64,000 nt of DNA from the NCBI GenBank assembly GCA_029204045.2, contig CM055065.1, positions 12,723,024 to 12,787,023 on the forward strand, written 5' to 3'. Positions 41,391 to 54,298 of the stretch are shown one piece after another; the first letter of the stretch is position 1; every line of letters starts with the position of its first letter. Made by a program: the position numbers and the translations under genes. Origin of the DNA: Tillandsia leiboldiana. Taxonomy: Eukaryota; Streptophyta; Magnoliopsida; Poales; Bromeliaceae. Below the pieces are notes generated by a model. It ran no database searches. It was not told where the DNA came from and saw only the letters and a program-made list of their open reading frames with translations.

Positions 41391-44300
41391 TGTCACGCCC
41401 CGGAGGTTTAAATAAGCGGAAAACATGTATCTCTTTTTCTTTTTTTTTTTGAAACAACTCCACTCTCCGGTACGTGCCAGACCTGCCACACATACAAATT
41501 CGCCCCACACGGACAGAGCCTCCTTTGTATGTGCACGGCGTCACATTCGCGATTTGCACTTTAACCACAACAGTCAGGATAACAACTAAAGAAAGAGAAG
41601 GGAGAAGGTAATCAAACAACCTTTCGAATAAGGCCACCAAGTTTTGAAAGGATAAATCCACGAGTTTAAAAGACGGTGCCCACACGACACCTTATTCTTT
41701 TCCAAAGCAATTTTCGCAAACCTTTTCTTTATTTGAAAATGGCCGAACTAAGGGAAAAATAAAGGAAAGCGTTCATCACAAGATTACAGCGTCCACAACA
41801 TCCACATCAAAGAGAAACCACAAGCTACCTAACAATTCAACTAACCAAAAGCATAAAGGAAAGGTATCTAGCCATAGTACGAAGCTACGGTCGTCTAGTC
41901 GAAACCTCACCGTCATCCCGGAGCCCACCCCTGACCATACCTGTCACAGTGTGGGAAGTCAGTGACAAAAAGAGTAGATGTAAACAAGTACAATGCGGTA
42001 AATACTGAAATGAAAACAAACCGATACACCCGAGCATCCAAACTTCCCCTCATGAATCCACACTAACTCCCTATAAATCGAAACAGAGCACCTGCCATAA
42101 GGTCTAAAGGCCTCTGGCACAAGTGAGCACCTTGCTCTCACCTTAATGCTTTAACCCCTCCACGGTACTTGTGCAACACTATAAGTAACCGCGAGGCCTC
42201 CCCACCACGACACCTTCACCTTTGTGGGGTACACGGGTCAACGTACCACTTCTCCGGAAAAGTACACCCATGCGGTGGCCAAACCGCATGTGTACGTGTA
42301 AGCAGCCTTGAGCAGAATGACCGCAATCAGTGTGTAACATAGAGCACCGCGACGTTCAGTCGCAACAGATAGTAGTAAAGGGATTCTCATGTAAACAGGG
42401 GTTAGGCGATAACAAACGGCACATCTACTTTACTCTTACAAGTTACAATAGAAAACATACTTCGAAACACAAACCAGGGTACCCACCTGAAACGAAGACG
42501 ACCGACCGCGCCCGCGACCCTCCAAAGCAAATAACACCACTCGCGGCCTCATAAAATATCCAAAACACTAATCAACATTTTACCCCCCAAACTAGCAAAA
42601 TTAGTGGTCCCGACTACTGTGCCCAAAACCCTTTCTATCCCCAAAACAGAAACCGACAAAAGACTCCATCTCCAAAAATCCCTCCGGTCGCAAAAATCGT
42701 ACTTTGGACGCGGTCCGGCTGTCGACGAGGCAATTGACGAAAAACGGGTTCCAATTGTTGCCTTGACGAAGTCCGCGACGAAAAACAACCGAGCGGAGGC
42801 TCATCGGACGAAAAAGAGACGAAAACAACTGCGTACAGCGGACTGCACCGTCAAGCCAAAAACCGTCAAGACAAAAACCGTCGAGGAAAACGCCAAGTTA
42901 AAGGTCAAACAAAACTGTCATGCCAAAAACCGTCAAGACGAAAACCGTCGAGGAAAACGGCAAGTAAAAGGTCAAACAAAACTGTCAAGACAAAATCGTC
43001 GAGCGAATCCGTCGACGGCAGCGGCTCGACCCATGCGGACTTGGCGGCGGTGCGGCGGCCCTGCGCGGGCCTAGCCCCGTGTGGGCACGCGCAAGCAGCG
43101 CGTGACAGCGCGCGCGGGCACGAGCAAGCGGTGCGCCGCAGCAGGCAGCGCGGCGCGGCAGCAGCGCGCGGCAGCGATGCGGCTGCCCTGCGCGAGCAGC
43201 GGGCAGCAGCACGCGGCAGCCCCGAGCGGGCACAGCCCCGCGCGGGCATGCGGTGGCGCGGCAGCAGCGCGCGGCAGCGGCGCGGCTGCCCCGCGCAAGC
43301 AGTGCGGTAGCCCTGCGCGGCCACGCGGCGGCGCGGCCACGCGGCGGCGCGGTAGCGCGTGCGACGGCAGCCCGCGCAGCGCGGCAGCCCCGCGCGGGCA
43401 CAACCCAGCGCGTGCACGTGGCGGCGCGGCAGCAGGCAGCGGGCACGGCAGCGGCGCGGCTGTCCTGCGCAAGAAGCGCGCGACAGCCCCGCGCGGGTAC
43501 AGAGCGCGCGGCCACGCGGCGGCAGCCCGCTTGGCTACGCGCGGCGACAGCGCCTCGGCGGCGCGCGGCCTGCGGTGGCAGCGCGCGGTGGAGGCCGCGG
43601 CGGCTCGGCTAGGGCATCGAGCGGCGGCGGCGGCGGAGCCACCGTCGACGATCCTCAGCGTCCCCGCCGAAAACCCCAAAAACTTGTCACCAAGAACCAA
43701 AACCCACGAACAAAAACCAACAATCGAACCGAACCAAACCAACGAACCAAAGTCATCCAATGATCAAACCGAAGACCAACATTCGAACCGACGATTAAAC
43801 CGAAAAAAAACACCGAACGAAAACCAACGTACGCACCGACGATCAAACCGAACGAAAACAGCGAACCCTAACGCAAAGCTAAATTACCGAAAACTTAGAG
43901 AGATAAAAGTTGCTAACCTAGCTCTAACGGAGAAGACAACCGATCCCGATCTCCACGGACGGTGGTGCTTTTGGATCGGCTCCTCGGTATCGGCGACGCT
44001 TCCGGTCTCGGTCTTCGGCACGCGCAACGAGGAAAGAGGAAGATGGACGATTTTTCTCAGAATTAGGATTATACGGTAATCGGGATATAATTATCTTATT
44101 TATTTATATTTTATTTATTTATTTATCTTTGTACGTACGAAAATCCCAATATCCGGTATTTTAAAGATATTTTTAGCCGATTCCTCGATAAGCGTGCCGA
44201 TCCCCCAAACCGTCCCGTAATCGTTAGCACGGATCCTGATGCACCAATAACTCATAGCGGGTTCCTAGGATGCCAGAAATTATCCTTTATCGACCCGCTA

Positions 44301-44440
44301 ACACTGAAACCCTCATTCCGGAAGATCCGTAAGTCGGATTTTAGATCCGATCGCTTTGTCATTCTCCGTTTTCCGAGCTCTAACACAGAAAGAATGCTCG
44401 CAAGCGCAGAAGATCTGTCCTAAAAAGTCGAGACACTACA
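41391..44440 (-). repeat. Element E 3' LTR (~3.05 kb)
   Basis: Minus-strand start TGTAGTGTCTCGAC at 44440, end at 41391 (GGGGCGTGACA). It contains the LTR hairpin (about 41487-41533), a near-palindrome at 42249-42262, and an alanine/arginine-coding GC-rich island (43000-43640) in which long frames on both strands are composition artefacts. Confidence 0.88.
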
Positions 44441-44870
44441 CCACACACCTCTTAAAAGAAGTTTCATCCTCGAAACTTAACCTCAACCTACACTAAACAA
44501 GTCTGGAAGACACTCTCTCATCTTCGATTCCAGTTCCCAAGTCGCTTCGCGCTCCTGTGATTACCCCATAACACCTTTACGTAGGGGATAGTCCGGTTCC
44601 CGGAGACGCACATAGAGGTTCAAGCAGTCAACTACCGCTTAAAGATTGCTGTGACAGTCGTCTCCCGAGCGCCACGCTGAAAACCCTAAGCGGAAACCCC
44701 ACTAGTCCTAGAGCATAAGAACCTGCCTAACCTTGCTGACCAGGAAGGAACGAAGTTACCAACCTCGAGGGATTGCCCAGTAGTCCGAACGTACTTATTT
44801 CTACGATGGGGGGTTTCTTCTAATAACTAAATGTAGGGCGAAAACACAAAGTAAGGTAAAAGAGTGGAAT
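44441..44870 (-). pseudogene. Gypsy pol C-terminal remnant of element E
   Basis: Minus-strand frames give TIPYVKVLWGNHR followed by a WELE-like segment, the standard C-terminal region of gypsy integrase (VKVLWRNH..EEATWE). It then reads through 'aagtttcgaggatgaaacttc' into the purine tract before the LTR. Protease, RT, RNase H and most of integrase are deleted. Confidence 0.7.
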
Positions 44871-45067
44871 GCTCCGGTGTCAAGAAGAGTTCAAGCACGA
44901 TAATTTGGGACTAGAGTAATACCTGCTACCACGCCCTCCGGTGGGTCCGTCCCCTGGTGGGTCATCGAATAGACTCTCCCCCCTGTTTGCGGCCGCGCTT
45001 TCCCCTCCTGTCGTGATACTAGGGGGGCAGCGGTCGGTTCTGAAGGAGTTCTCCCCCGTCCCTGTTG

Positions 45068-46357
45068 CTACGGAGAAGGTGTAGAAGTTGCTGAGGGTGC
45101 TATCCCCGTTTTCAAGGGGCAGTTGAAACGGAAGTGCCCCGGCTCGCGGCAACAAAAACAATGGTCTTGCCTCTTGGAACAATCGGTCACCTGGTGTATT
45201 CCACCACAACTGATACAAGGCTTGTCCACCGACCTTGGTCCTCCCGTTGGCGCGTTTCTGGTTCCTGGTTGCGATCTCAGATGTTTAGAGGGCCAGCTCC
45301 CATTAGAATACTCTCCTCCGGAATAAGACTGAGTTCGCTTCTTATCCCCGCTAGGTTCCGAGTCCTCCCGTCGGGCACGAGTAATTGCAAATCCGCGCTC
45401 CACTAGGGTGGCTCTGTCGACCACCTTCTAGAGGGTGTGCAAATCCGCCGCCTGCACAACCTCGAAGATCTCGCTCTGCAAACCGTCCATAAAAAGACTG
45501 GCTTTGTGAGATTCGTCCCTTATGACAAAGGGAACGCAATTGGCCAACCTCACAAATGCCCGCTGGTACTCCATAACCGTCCGACTTCCTTGCTTGATGT
45601 GCTTCAGGTCATCCTCCATCTGCTGTTTGACGCTGTTGGAGAAACACGCCGCAAACAGTTTTTCTCGGAACGTGGACCATGATGGAAGGGCGGTGCCCTC
45701 CGAGGGGTCCGGGCGCACCGTCTTCCACCACATGCGGGCGTTTCCCTCAAGAAAGTGGACTGCTAAGGGGACCCGCTCATGTTCCTCCATCAGCAAATCT
45801 TCGAAAAGCTTTTCCATGGTGTCTACCCATTTTTCCACGACCCAAGGGTCGGTCGTCTCTCCCTCAAACACGGGTGGGTAGTACTTTTTGAAATCCGTCA
45901 AGTTCGCTCTCACCCTGTTCCGTCCGGGTTGCTGGATAGGGGCTTCCCCCGCAGCGACGGCGGACACACTGGGAGCAGGTGTCACCACGGTCTCTCTCAA
46001 GGGGTCTCCGGCAGTGGCTCCCGGCGTAGGTCCCGAAGTCGCTGGTGTTGGTGCTACCGAAGGCATTGTTGACTGAACCGACGGTATTCCGGTCACCGTG
46101 GTCTGAGGAGGGGCGGCCATAATCTCGCTGTCAGGCACCAGCAGTCCCGTCACTGGTGCGGTTGGTCCGGGTAGAGGAGCCTGGGCGACCTCCACTGCTG
46201 TGGTCGGCTGTTGCGTCAACTGACGTACCTGTTCCATGAGGGTCGCTAACTGCCTGGCCATCTCTCGTAGTTGTTGTCGGAGAAGCTGATACTCCGCGGC
46301 CGTCGGTACCGTACTTTCTGCCCCCACGTCCTCAGTTGACGACCTGGTCCGGGCCAT
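45068..46357 (-). pseudogene. gag: Gypsy Gag of element E (one internal stop)
   Basis: It starts MARTRSSTEDVGAES and is open to 45428, with the retrotransposon gag core near residues 150-290 (WVVEKWVDTMEKLFEDL, NARMWWKTV, VMEYQRAFVRLANCVPF). After a single in-frame TAG (45425-45427) the same frame continues to 45068 with two knuckles, CISCGGIHQVTDC (one residue short of the CX2CX4HX4C norm) and CFCCREPGHFRFNC. Gag forms particles and binds RNA. Only one nonsense change separates it from a full frame. The equivalent start, MARTRSSAGD, is in element H at 59959. Confidence 0.88.
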
Positions 46358-46440
46358 TATCCGCTACATACAAAGAAACCAGGTCAAGCCTAGACCTATC
46401 TGGACTAACACCATGCCCTACGATCAACCAGGGACTCCAT

Positions 46441-46465
46441 TCCCCCCCCCCCCCCCCCCCCCCCT
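46441..46465 (-). repeat. Poly-G tract in element E leader
   Basis: About 23 consecutive C on plus (G on minus) between the primer-binding site and gag. Element H has a G run in the same place (about 59870-59879). Confidence 0.85.
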
Positions 46466-46577
46466 CCCGAAGACTCTCACGCTCTACGCACCTATTCCTT
46501 GGTTATCTCATTAGTTAGTAGCTAGTGGCATTGTACTCTGTGGATGTTGGACACCGACTACCATGGTTGAAGTCATT

Positions 46578-46590
46578 TTTCTCTGATAAC
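46578..46590 (-). promoter_or_regulatory. Element E primer-binding site, mutated
   Basis: The minus strand reads TGTTATCAGAGA, one change from TGGTATCAGAGA, a few bases after the LTR end. Confidence 0.65.
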
Positions 46591-46598
46591 ATATAATT

Positions 46599-46638
46599 TG
46601 TCACGGCCCGGAGGTTCAAATTAGTGGAAAATGTGTAT

Positions 46639-46672
<34 letters not shown>

Positions 46673-47113
46673 AAACAACTCCACTCTACGGTACGTGCCA
46701 GACCCGCCACACATACAAATTCACCCCACACGGACAGAGCCTCCTTTGTATGTGCAAGGCGTCACATTCACGATTTGCACTTTAACCACAACAGTCAGGA
46801 TAACAACTAAAGAAAGAGAAGGGAGAAGGTAATCAAACAAACTTTCGAATAAGGCCACCAAGTTTTGAAAGGATAAATCCACGAGTTTAAAAGACGGTGC
46901 CCACACGACACCTTATTCTTTTCCAAAACAATTTTCGCAAACCTTTTCTTTATTTGAAAATGGCCGAACTAAGGGAAAAATAAAGGAAAGCGTTCATCAC
47001 AAGATTACAGCGTCCACAACATCCACATCAAAGAGAAACCACAAGCTACCTAACAATTCAACTAACCAAAAGCATAAAGGAAAGGTATCTACCCACAGTA
47101 CGAAGCTACGGTC
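46599..47113 (-). repeat. Element E 5' LTR, part 1
   Basis: Matches 41391-41895 closely. A T tract here (46643-46671) is longer than its counterpart. It is cut at 47113 by element D; the sequence resumes at 62438 ('cggttgtctagtcg'; compare 'cggtcgtctagtcg' at 41887). Confidence 0.9.
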
Positions 47114-48539
47114 TATTAAGGATTTTAGTTTTGGCGTATTTCGTGAAAGTATTTAAGTCTTGAAGATTGAAGATAAAGAAACTTGGATCATATACCTCAA
47201 TCTCAAGAAAGAAGAATTCAATATGATCAGGTAAGTTTAACTAAACATTATTGGTGATCTGAATACTTCTTATAATGTAGAAACACTTGGATGGGTTTTT
47301 AATCGCATAAAAATCAAAAACTGGACAAGTTACATGTTCAGGATCCGGAACAGGGAACTACAGTCCGGACCCCGAACGTTGGTAGTTCATGCACAAATCC
47401 AGTCCTGAACATCCCTGTTTTGTTCCGGACCCCGAATGTGGATTTTGGTGAAACTGCATGAACAGTCCGGACCATAGGATTTTGTTCCGGACCCCGAATG
47501 TGGATTTTGGTGAAACTGCATGAACAGTCCGGACCATAGGATTTTGTTCCGGACCCCGAACGTGGAGTTTACTGAAACTGCATGAACAGTCCGGACCGTG
47601 GATTTCGTTCCGGACCCCGAACCTTGATTTTTCAGGAATTCTCTGAAAAACAACGACAGTCCTGAACGAGCCTAATCCGGTCCGGACCGTCGTGCGGGAA
47701 AAATTCTGTTACAATCAGTTTTTGATTCTTATCCTCTTCCAATGGTTTCTAATCTATAAGTAAACCCTAATTCTATCTTTTAGGGTAATCCACACTAAGT
47801 TTTATCTCTGGGAAATGACAGATAAAAATTAACGGAGAAAAACTTAGAGATCCACATATAGAGAAGAAAGGAAATAACTAGATTTAATTCTATGTTTCTT
47901 CATCTATATTAATTAATTTGATTCTAGGTTTTCATACTCAGATTTTGAGTAGAATCAAATTAATGAATACTTAGATGGCATTTCCGATCTATCTTTGATC
48001 TAAGTATTCAGTGGATCATCACCACCAACAAAACAACGATTTTCCCCAAAATCGGCGCGTGGATTCGCGTGGCCTTGTGGATTCAAGGTGCAACCGCTCT
48101 CGTGGATTCGGAGCGAGGTACGTTCGTGTGATCGAGACGTACTACCTGGTGGAGACCGTGGATTTGGTCAGACGTCGTGGACTCGACGTTGGACGCCGTG
48201 GATTCGGCGTTGGACGCAAATCGTGGATTCGAGGCGCGTTGCGGAGCGAGCGGAGAAGATCAACTCGGAGCGTATGGAAAAAGGATGAGTCGTCTGTGAG
48301 TGCGTTATATCACCTTTGTACGTGTTATAATCTTAGTTGATTTCACCGTGTTATCGGTCCTTTGGTTTTTTACTCCTGGTTTTGGAGTTTTCTACGTAAA
48401 AATCTTGCGTGTTCTTTTCATTTCCGCATTGGGTTTTTATTACGCAAAGATTTTTGAGTGTTTATCGTTTACACCTATTCACCCCCCCTCTAGGTGGTTT
48501 TTCCCCTATTTAGATCCTTATTATAGAGTTGACCCAACA
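47114..48539 (+). repeat. Element D 5' LTR
   Basis: Three to four tandem ~56-bp units with GGTCCGGACC-type palindromes and 'ttccggaccccgaa' (47340-47625), a TATA-like TATAAG (47755-47760) and the stem-loop array (48055-48237). Confidence 0.93.
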
Positions 48540-48556
48540 ATTGGTATCAGAGAGGG
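48540..48556 (+). promoter_or_regulatory. Element D primer-binding site
   Basis: ATTGGTATCAGAGAGGG directly follows the LTR and is complementary to initiator tRNA-Met. Confidence 0.85.
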
Positions 48557-48572
48557 AATAGGGTTGTAAACA

Positions 48573-50610
48573 ATGGTTGAAGGTGGAAACATCAACAGAC
48601 CCCCGTTCTTCGAGGGAACAAACTATGCCTACTCGAAAGTACGAATGAAAGCCTTTTTAATTTCCATCGACGAACGGGTGTGGCAATCTATCGAGTTAGG
48701 ATGGTCAAATCCAACTGAAGTTATTGTTGATGTTCACACCATCAAACCTAGGTCGAAATCGACCAAGGAAGAGATTGACTCATCTTCTTACAATGGCAAA
48801 GGAATTAACGCCTTATTTAATGCTTTGTCACAAACTGAGTTCTCTCGCGTCTCGGCATGTGAGACTGCAAAAGAAATCTGGGATGTTCTACAAGTTACAC
48901 ATGAGGGAACAAACCTTGTGAAGATTCAGAAACTGCAAATGCTTACGAGCAAGTTTGACTCTATTTTCATGGCAGAAAATGAATCCTTCACAGATTACTA
49001 TACGCGATTGCAAAACATCGTGAATACATGTGATAACTTGTGAGAGAAAATTCCAAAATTTAAAGTTGTAAGAAAGATTTTAAGGAATCTTCCTGAAAGA
49101 TTTCGTTCCAAGGTTACGGCCATTGAAACTATTAAACACCCGGACGAAATCCGTGTAGAAGAATTAGTTGGTGCACTTCAAACATATGAAATGACATTTC
49201 CTACTAACTATTCTTCTGGAAAAGCATCCTCTTCTAAGTCTTCAGGTTTTGCGTTGAAAACAACAGAAGAAGAAGATGCGGATTCATCCTCCTCAGACGA
49301 TGGCGAGAACCTATCTATGGAGGACTTTGAGAAGCAACTTGCTCTCTTGACAAGACAATTTTGCCGAAACTTTCGAAGGGATAATTCAAGTAAAACTTCA
49401 TCCTTCGTAAAGTCAAAGAAAGGCAAAGGTTTTTCAAGCCACAAGTCAAGAAAGTAAGAGAGTTTTTCAAAGGATAAGAAAAGCTCAGAGGGACAAGTCC
49501 AATGCTTCAAGTGCCGAGGGTACGGCCATATCTCAACGGAGTGTCCCAATAAGAATCCATCGAAGAAGAAAGCGATGCAAGCCGTCACTTGGGATGACAC
49601 CTCAACGTCAAATGAGTCATCTTCCAGTGATGAAGAGAATAACGCAACGGCGTTCCACGCGTCCACAACTTCACCTTTCGTGTGCTTTATGGCAAGTACA
49701 TCCGATTCCTTGTCCAACTCCTCCCAAGTTGAAAAGAATGCAACGGACAACGAATCGAGCAACTCCGAAGGTGAAGACTTTGCTTTTGCCTACCATAAAC
49801 TTTTAAAGGATTCAAAGAAACTGGCAAAGCAAAACAAGGGGTTGAGAGGGAGATTGCAGGATCTCGAAGAAGAAGTGAAAAGGGCAACTTCTCTCTCAAC
49901 CGGTCTTGAAGTGGAAAGGGATAACTTGATAAAAGCAAATGTTTCACTTCAAGAGAAAAATGAGCATTTCGAGAAGGAACATGTAAAAATGGTTGATAAA
50001 GCTGGTTACTTCTTGAGGCTCTACTCCGAGGCTCTACAGGAAAAAATGGAGATGACGAAGACCATTTTCCAACTTAAAGATGATTTAAAGCAATTTTCTT
50101 CGGGAAGGAGCATGTTGGATAAGATGCTTGGTCTTGGTCAAACAAACCGTTTCGGCCTTGGATACAATCGAACTGAAGACAATCCTAGTTCGGTTGGGAC
50201 AGTTTTTGTGCCCCAGTCGGTAACTCCTCCTCCGACGACGGAATTCACTGCAATCAACGACAACAACCTTACCTCACCTACTTCGGGATCGTCAAGTACA
50301 AAGGTATGTTTTCGTTGTGGTTATGCAGGGCACATACGAAGAAATTGCAAGATTGGAGCGAAACGAACAAATCAAGCACCTCTTGCAACTACTACCAATG
50401 AGTTCACTCCCCGGAAATCAAAGAAGGATTTTTCAAAAGAAAAGAACATTGGTAGTACATCAAACAAGACGACGACGTCAAGGAAAAGTGATGAATCAAT
50501 CAAGACGCTTTCACCAAAGGTAATAACTTCACAATCATTGCCGACGTACTCCAAAACTCAAAAGGTTTGGGTGCGCAAAGGTGAAATCTTCCCTTGTCTT
50601 GTTGTTCATA
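48573..50610 (+). pseudogene. gag: Copia Gag of element D, broken
   Basis: It starts MVEGGNINRPPFFEGTNYAY. The gag core is interrupted by a TGA at 49041-49043 and a TAA-type stop at 49455-49457. The first knuckle is CFKCRGYGHISTEC (about 49503) and the second is CFRCGYAGHIRRNC (about 50308), with a coiled-coil region between (49790-50100). It ends RKGEIFPCL and, unlike B, continues in frame into protease. Same protein as in B and C, but a distinct subfamily. Confidence 0.88.
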
Positions 50611-53600
50611 CTTCTTTACACGCTTATGACAACTCGTCTTGGTATCTGGATAGTGGATGTTCCCGTCACATGACCGGTGACAAAAACAGTTTTCAAACTT
50701 TAGAAAAAATCTCCGGAGGACACGTTGTTTTCGGAGACGGTCGTTCTTCAAAAATTGTTAGAAAAGGAACAATCGCTATTCCAGAAGGCCCGGTTTTGAA
50801 TAATGTTCTATTTGTTGAAGGCCTTAAGACTAACCTCATTAGTATCAGTCAACTTTGTGACAATGGTTTTTCAGTTAATTTTTCTTCTGTAGAATGTATT
50901 GTAACTGATAAAGACCATGTATTCTTTTTGAAAGGGGTTAGATCGGAAAATAATTGCTATGTTGTTTCAAACAAAATTTCTGAAAAGTATAACCTAGTTT
51001 CTTTAGATAATGAAACTCTTTGGCATGAAAGACTAGGTCACATAAATTTTAAAGAATGAGCAAGGATTTCAAATAAAGACGTGGTTAAGGGGGTTCCTGA
51101 ACTTTCTTTTAAAGATAACATTGTGTGTGGAGGTTGTCAAAAGGGAAAACAATCAAGGGTTGCACACAAGAACTTAAACCACGTTGGTACTAATTGGCCC
51201 TTGGAATTACTGCACATGGACTTAATGGGGCCGACTCGTCAACCATCTTTGGGAGGTAAATGGTATATTTTTCTCTTGGTTGATGATTTCTCTAGATATT
51301 CATGGGTAACATTTTTTAAAAGAGAAAGCGAATACTTTCGACTTTTTTCATGAGGTTTGTCATCGTATTATGATTGAAAGAAATGAAAAGATCGTTCGTG
51401 TTCGAAGTGATAGAGGTGGAGAATTCATTAATTCTAAATTCATTGATTTTTGCACTTCCAATGGCATAAAACATGAATTCTCAGCACCCTATACACCTTA
51501 GCAGAATGGTGTAGTCGAGCGCAAAAACAGGGTTGTTCAAGAGATGGCGCGTGTGATGCTTCATAGCCGGAAACTCCCGTTACATTTTTGGGCTGAAGCT
51601 GTGAACACCGCCGTCTATGTAATTAATCGAGTGTATTTGCGCCCGGGAACTTTAAATACACCATATGAGCTGTGGTTTTGTAGAAAACCGAATATCAAAT
51701 ATTTTCGTATCTTTGGGAGTCGTTGTTATATTTTGCGTGATCGCGAAAATCTTGGTAAATTCGACTCTCGAAGTGACGAAGGGATTTTCATGGATTATTC
51801 TACAAACAGTAGAGCATATCGGGTATTTAACTTGGAATCTAAAACGATGGTAGAATCTATTAATGTTAAAGTAGATGAAGCTTTCCATTTTGCATCTGAT
51901 AAATCTACCCCTGATATGTCTCTAGATGATGACACTCCTGTAAATGCATCTTCTCATAATAACTCTTTTGATAAAGTTGATGCATCTAATGGTTCTTCTA
52001 GTTTATCTGAAATGCAGGAATCATCACAGATACCTCCGAGTACTCCGTTACCTCAAACGCTACGGATCTCCAAGGATCATCCTGAATCGAACATTATTGG
52101 AGACCCACAAGGAGTCAGGACTCGGAGACAGTTGGTTTGTGGAGTCGCATGCTACGTCTCCATGGTAGAACCAAAGAACGTCGATGAAGCTCTTCAGGAT
52201 GACTACTGGATTGAAGCAATGCAGGAAGAGCTCCATCAGTTCGAAAGAAACAAAGTCTGGGAACTAACAAAGCCACCGAAGCAACACAACGTGATTGGTA
52301 CTAAATGGATTTTCAAGAATAAGAAAAACGAGGATGGCACCATCATCAGGAACAAAGCACGCCTAGTTGCTTAGGGCTACTCACGAATTGAAGGTATAGA
52401 CTTTGATGAGACGTTCACCCCAGTTGCTCGACTCGAGTCAAATCGTATTTTGTTCGCGATTGCTTGTCATTTTAAAATCAAACTCTTTCAAATGGACGTT
52501 AAGAGCGCGTTTTTAAATGGGTTTTTGAACGAGGAAGTTTATGTGGCTCAACCGAAAGGTTTTGTAGACTATAAACAACCTAATCATATTTTTCGTTTGA
52601 AAAAGGCTCTTTACGGTCTAAAGCAAGCATCGCGAGCGTGGTACGAAAGGTTAACAAAGCACCTATTGGAAAAGGGCTATACTCGAGGGGGAGCAGACCG
52701 GACTCTCTTTGTGAAGCATTATCAGGATAATTTCATTGTAGCACAAATCTATGTCGATGACATTGTATTTGGTGCAACTAGAGACAATGATGCTTCTAAA
52801 TTCGCAGAGACCATGGAAAGCGAATTTGAGATGTCTATGATGGGCGAACTGACATGCTTTCTTGGATTGCAAGTGAAACAAAATGAAGAAGGCATCCATT
52901 TGTGTCAATCCAAGTATGCAAGGGAGTTGGTGAAGAAATTTGATTTAGAAAACTCTAAAGATTTTCCAACTCCAATGGGAACTAACAATAAGGGATTAGG
53001 AAGTGAATCTCTTAGTGAAAGTGTAGACGAGAAGCTTTATCGCAGCATGATTGGAAGTCTACTCTACCTCACGGCTAGTCGCCCGGATATATCCTTTAGT
53101 GTTGGGATCTGTGCGAGATATCAATCAGCACCAAAGGAGGTTCACCTGAAAGCGGTGAAAAGGATCATCCGGTACGTCAAAGGAACACTGAACTTCGGAA
53201 TTTGGTATCCTATGGGAACAACGCTTGACATTATAGGATATTCAGATGCCGATTGGGCAGGATTTGTGGATGATCGGAAAAGTACGAGTGGTGCATGTTT
53301 TTATCTTGGCCATTGCCTTGTTGCATGGCATAGTAAAAAGCAAAACTGCATTGCACTCTCGGCTGCCGAAGCGGAATATATTTCAGCGGGTAGTTGTTCA
53401 ACTCAACTCATTTGGATGAAAAGCATGTTGAGCGACTCCCGAATTTCAGCAACTTCGGTAACTATTCTTTGTTACAACACAAGTGCTATAAATATTTCTA
53501 AAAATCCTGTGTTGCACTCGAGAATAAAACACATTGAACTTAGATATCATTTTCTAAGAGAGCTAGTTGAATCAAATTTACTTCAAATTTCCTATATTTC

Positions 53601-53697
53601 AACTGAGGATCAATTAGCTGACATTTTAACAAAACCTTTGGATCAAAAATGGTTTATTCATTTACGTAAAGCAATTGGAATGCTTTCCTTGAAATAA
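50611..53697 (+). pseudogene. pol: Copia Pol of element D (PR-IN-RT-RH), several stops
   Basis: The protease shows WYLDSGCSRHMTG (active-site DSG, about 50641). The pre-integrase zinc motif LWHERLGHI and VCGGCQKGKQ flank a TGA at 51057. Integrase shows DLMGP, RSDRGGEF and VERKNR (D, D, E). A frameshift near 51345 and a TAG at about 51499 (glutamine expected) break it. A further TAG at 52372 interrupts RT, which carries YVDDIVFG (52750-52773). RNase H shows GYSDADWAG, DRKSTSGACFYLG and SAAEAEYIS (53240-53400). The stop after MLSLK is the natural end. Domain order is Ty1/copia. This is the only copia pol in the window. Confidence 0.92.
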
Positions 53698-54065
53698 CAC
53701 TTTTTGAAATCATTGCTTAGGTTAGGTTTTGTTTTGTGTTTTTGTTCCTTATCTATGTTTATACATAGAACATTATTTGAGCATATGTAATTGACTTTAT
53801 TTGCATCCTTTCATATATTTAGAAATTTATTATGCTTTGGATATCATAATAATTCATTTGATGCAATGATCATTTATGTCAATTAAGTTATCTTTAATTA
53901 ATCAAAGTCAATTTCTCTCTCATATGATCTCTTGATATAGTTTTTATCATATTTGAAAATTGAGTTAAGTATGAAACTCGAGATCAATCTTTGGTTGAAT
54001 ACCTTATATCTTAAATAATTGATAACCAATTGAGGGGGAGTTTGTTAAAATATTTATGCCCATAA
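53698..54065 (+). other. Non-coding region after pol of D
   Basis: AT-rich and without ORFs. A purine tract, GAGGGGGAGTTTGTT, at 54033-54047 resembles an additional polypurine tract. Confidence 0.6.
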
Positions 54066-54298
54066 GATGTGGAAAGAGTTACATCCCATTGAGGAGTGTG
54101 AAAACTATCACCACATGGAGAAAAGAGCTACCACCTCGGTCGTCTGAGTACTGTGTGCAGCTACCACATGTATACCAAGCATGGTTTTCCAAGATGATAA
54201 GATAAAATGCTTTTCGGAATACTTGACTCTGTCAAATTCCAAGGTTGGTATAAGGTGGGGATTTTATTGAAAGATGCTCAAAGAGCCACTCCTTACAA
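54066..54298 (+). other. Conserved non-coding blocks, element D copy
   Basis: Block 1 at 54066-54170 and block 2 at 54242-54298, homologous to those of B and C although the rest of the non-coding sequence has diverged. In D they follow pol, not gag. Confidence 0.7.

Noticed and set aside
43081..44079. 332-codon alanine/arginine-rich ORF on plus, with long frames on both strands
   Set aside because: It lies in the GC-rich island of the element E LTR, and stop codons are rare there because of composition. The same island in the other LTR (63590-63980) does not keep the frame.
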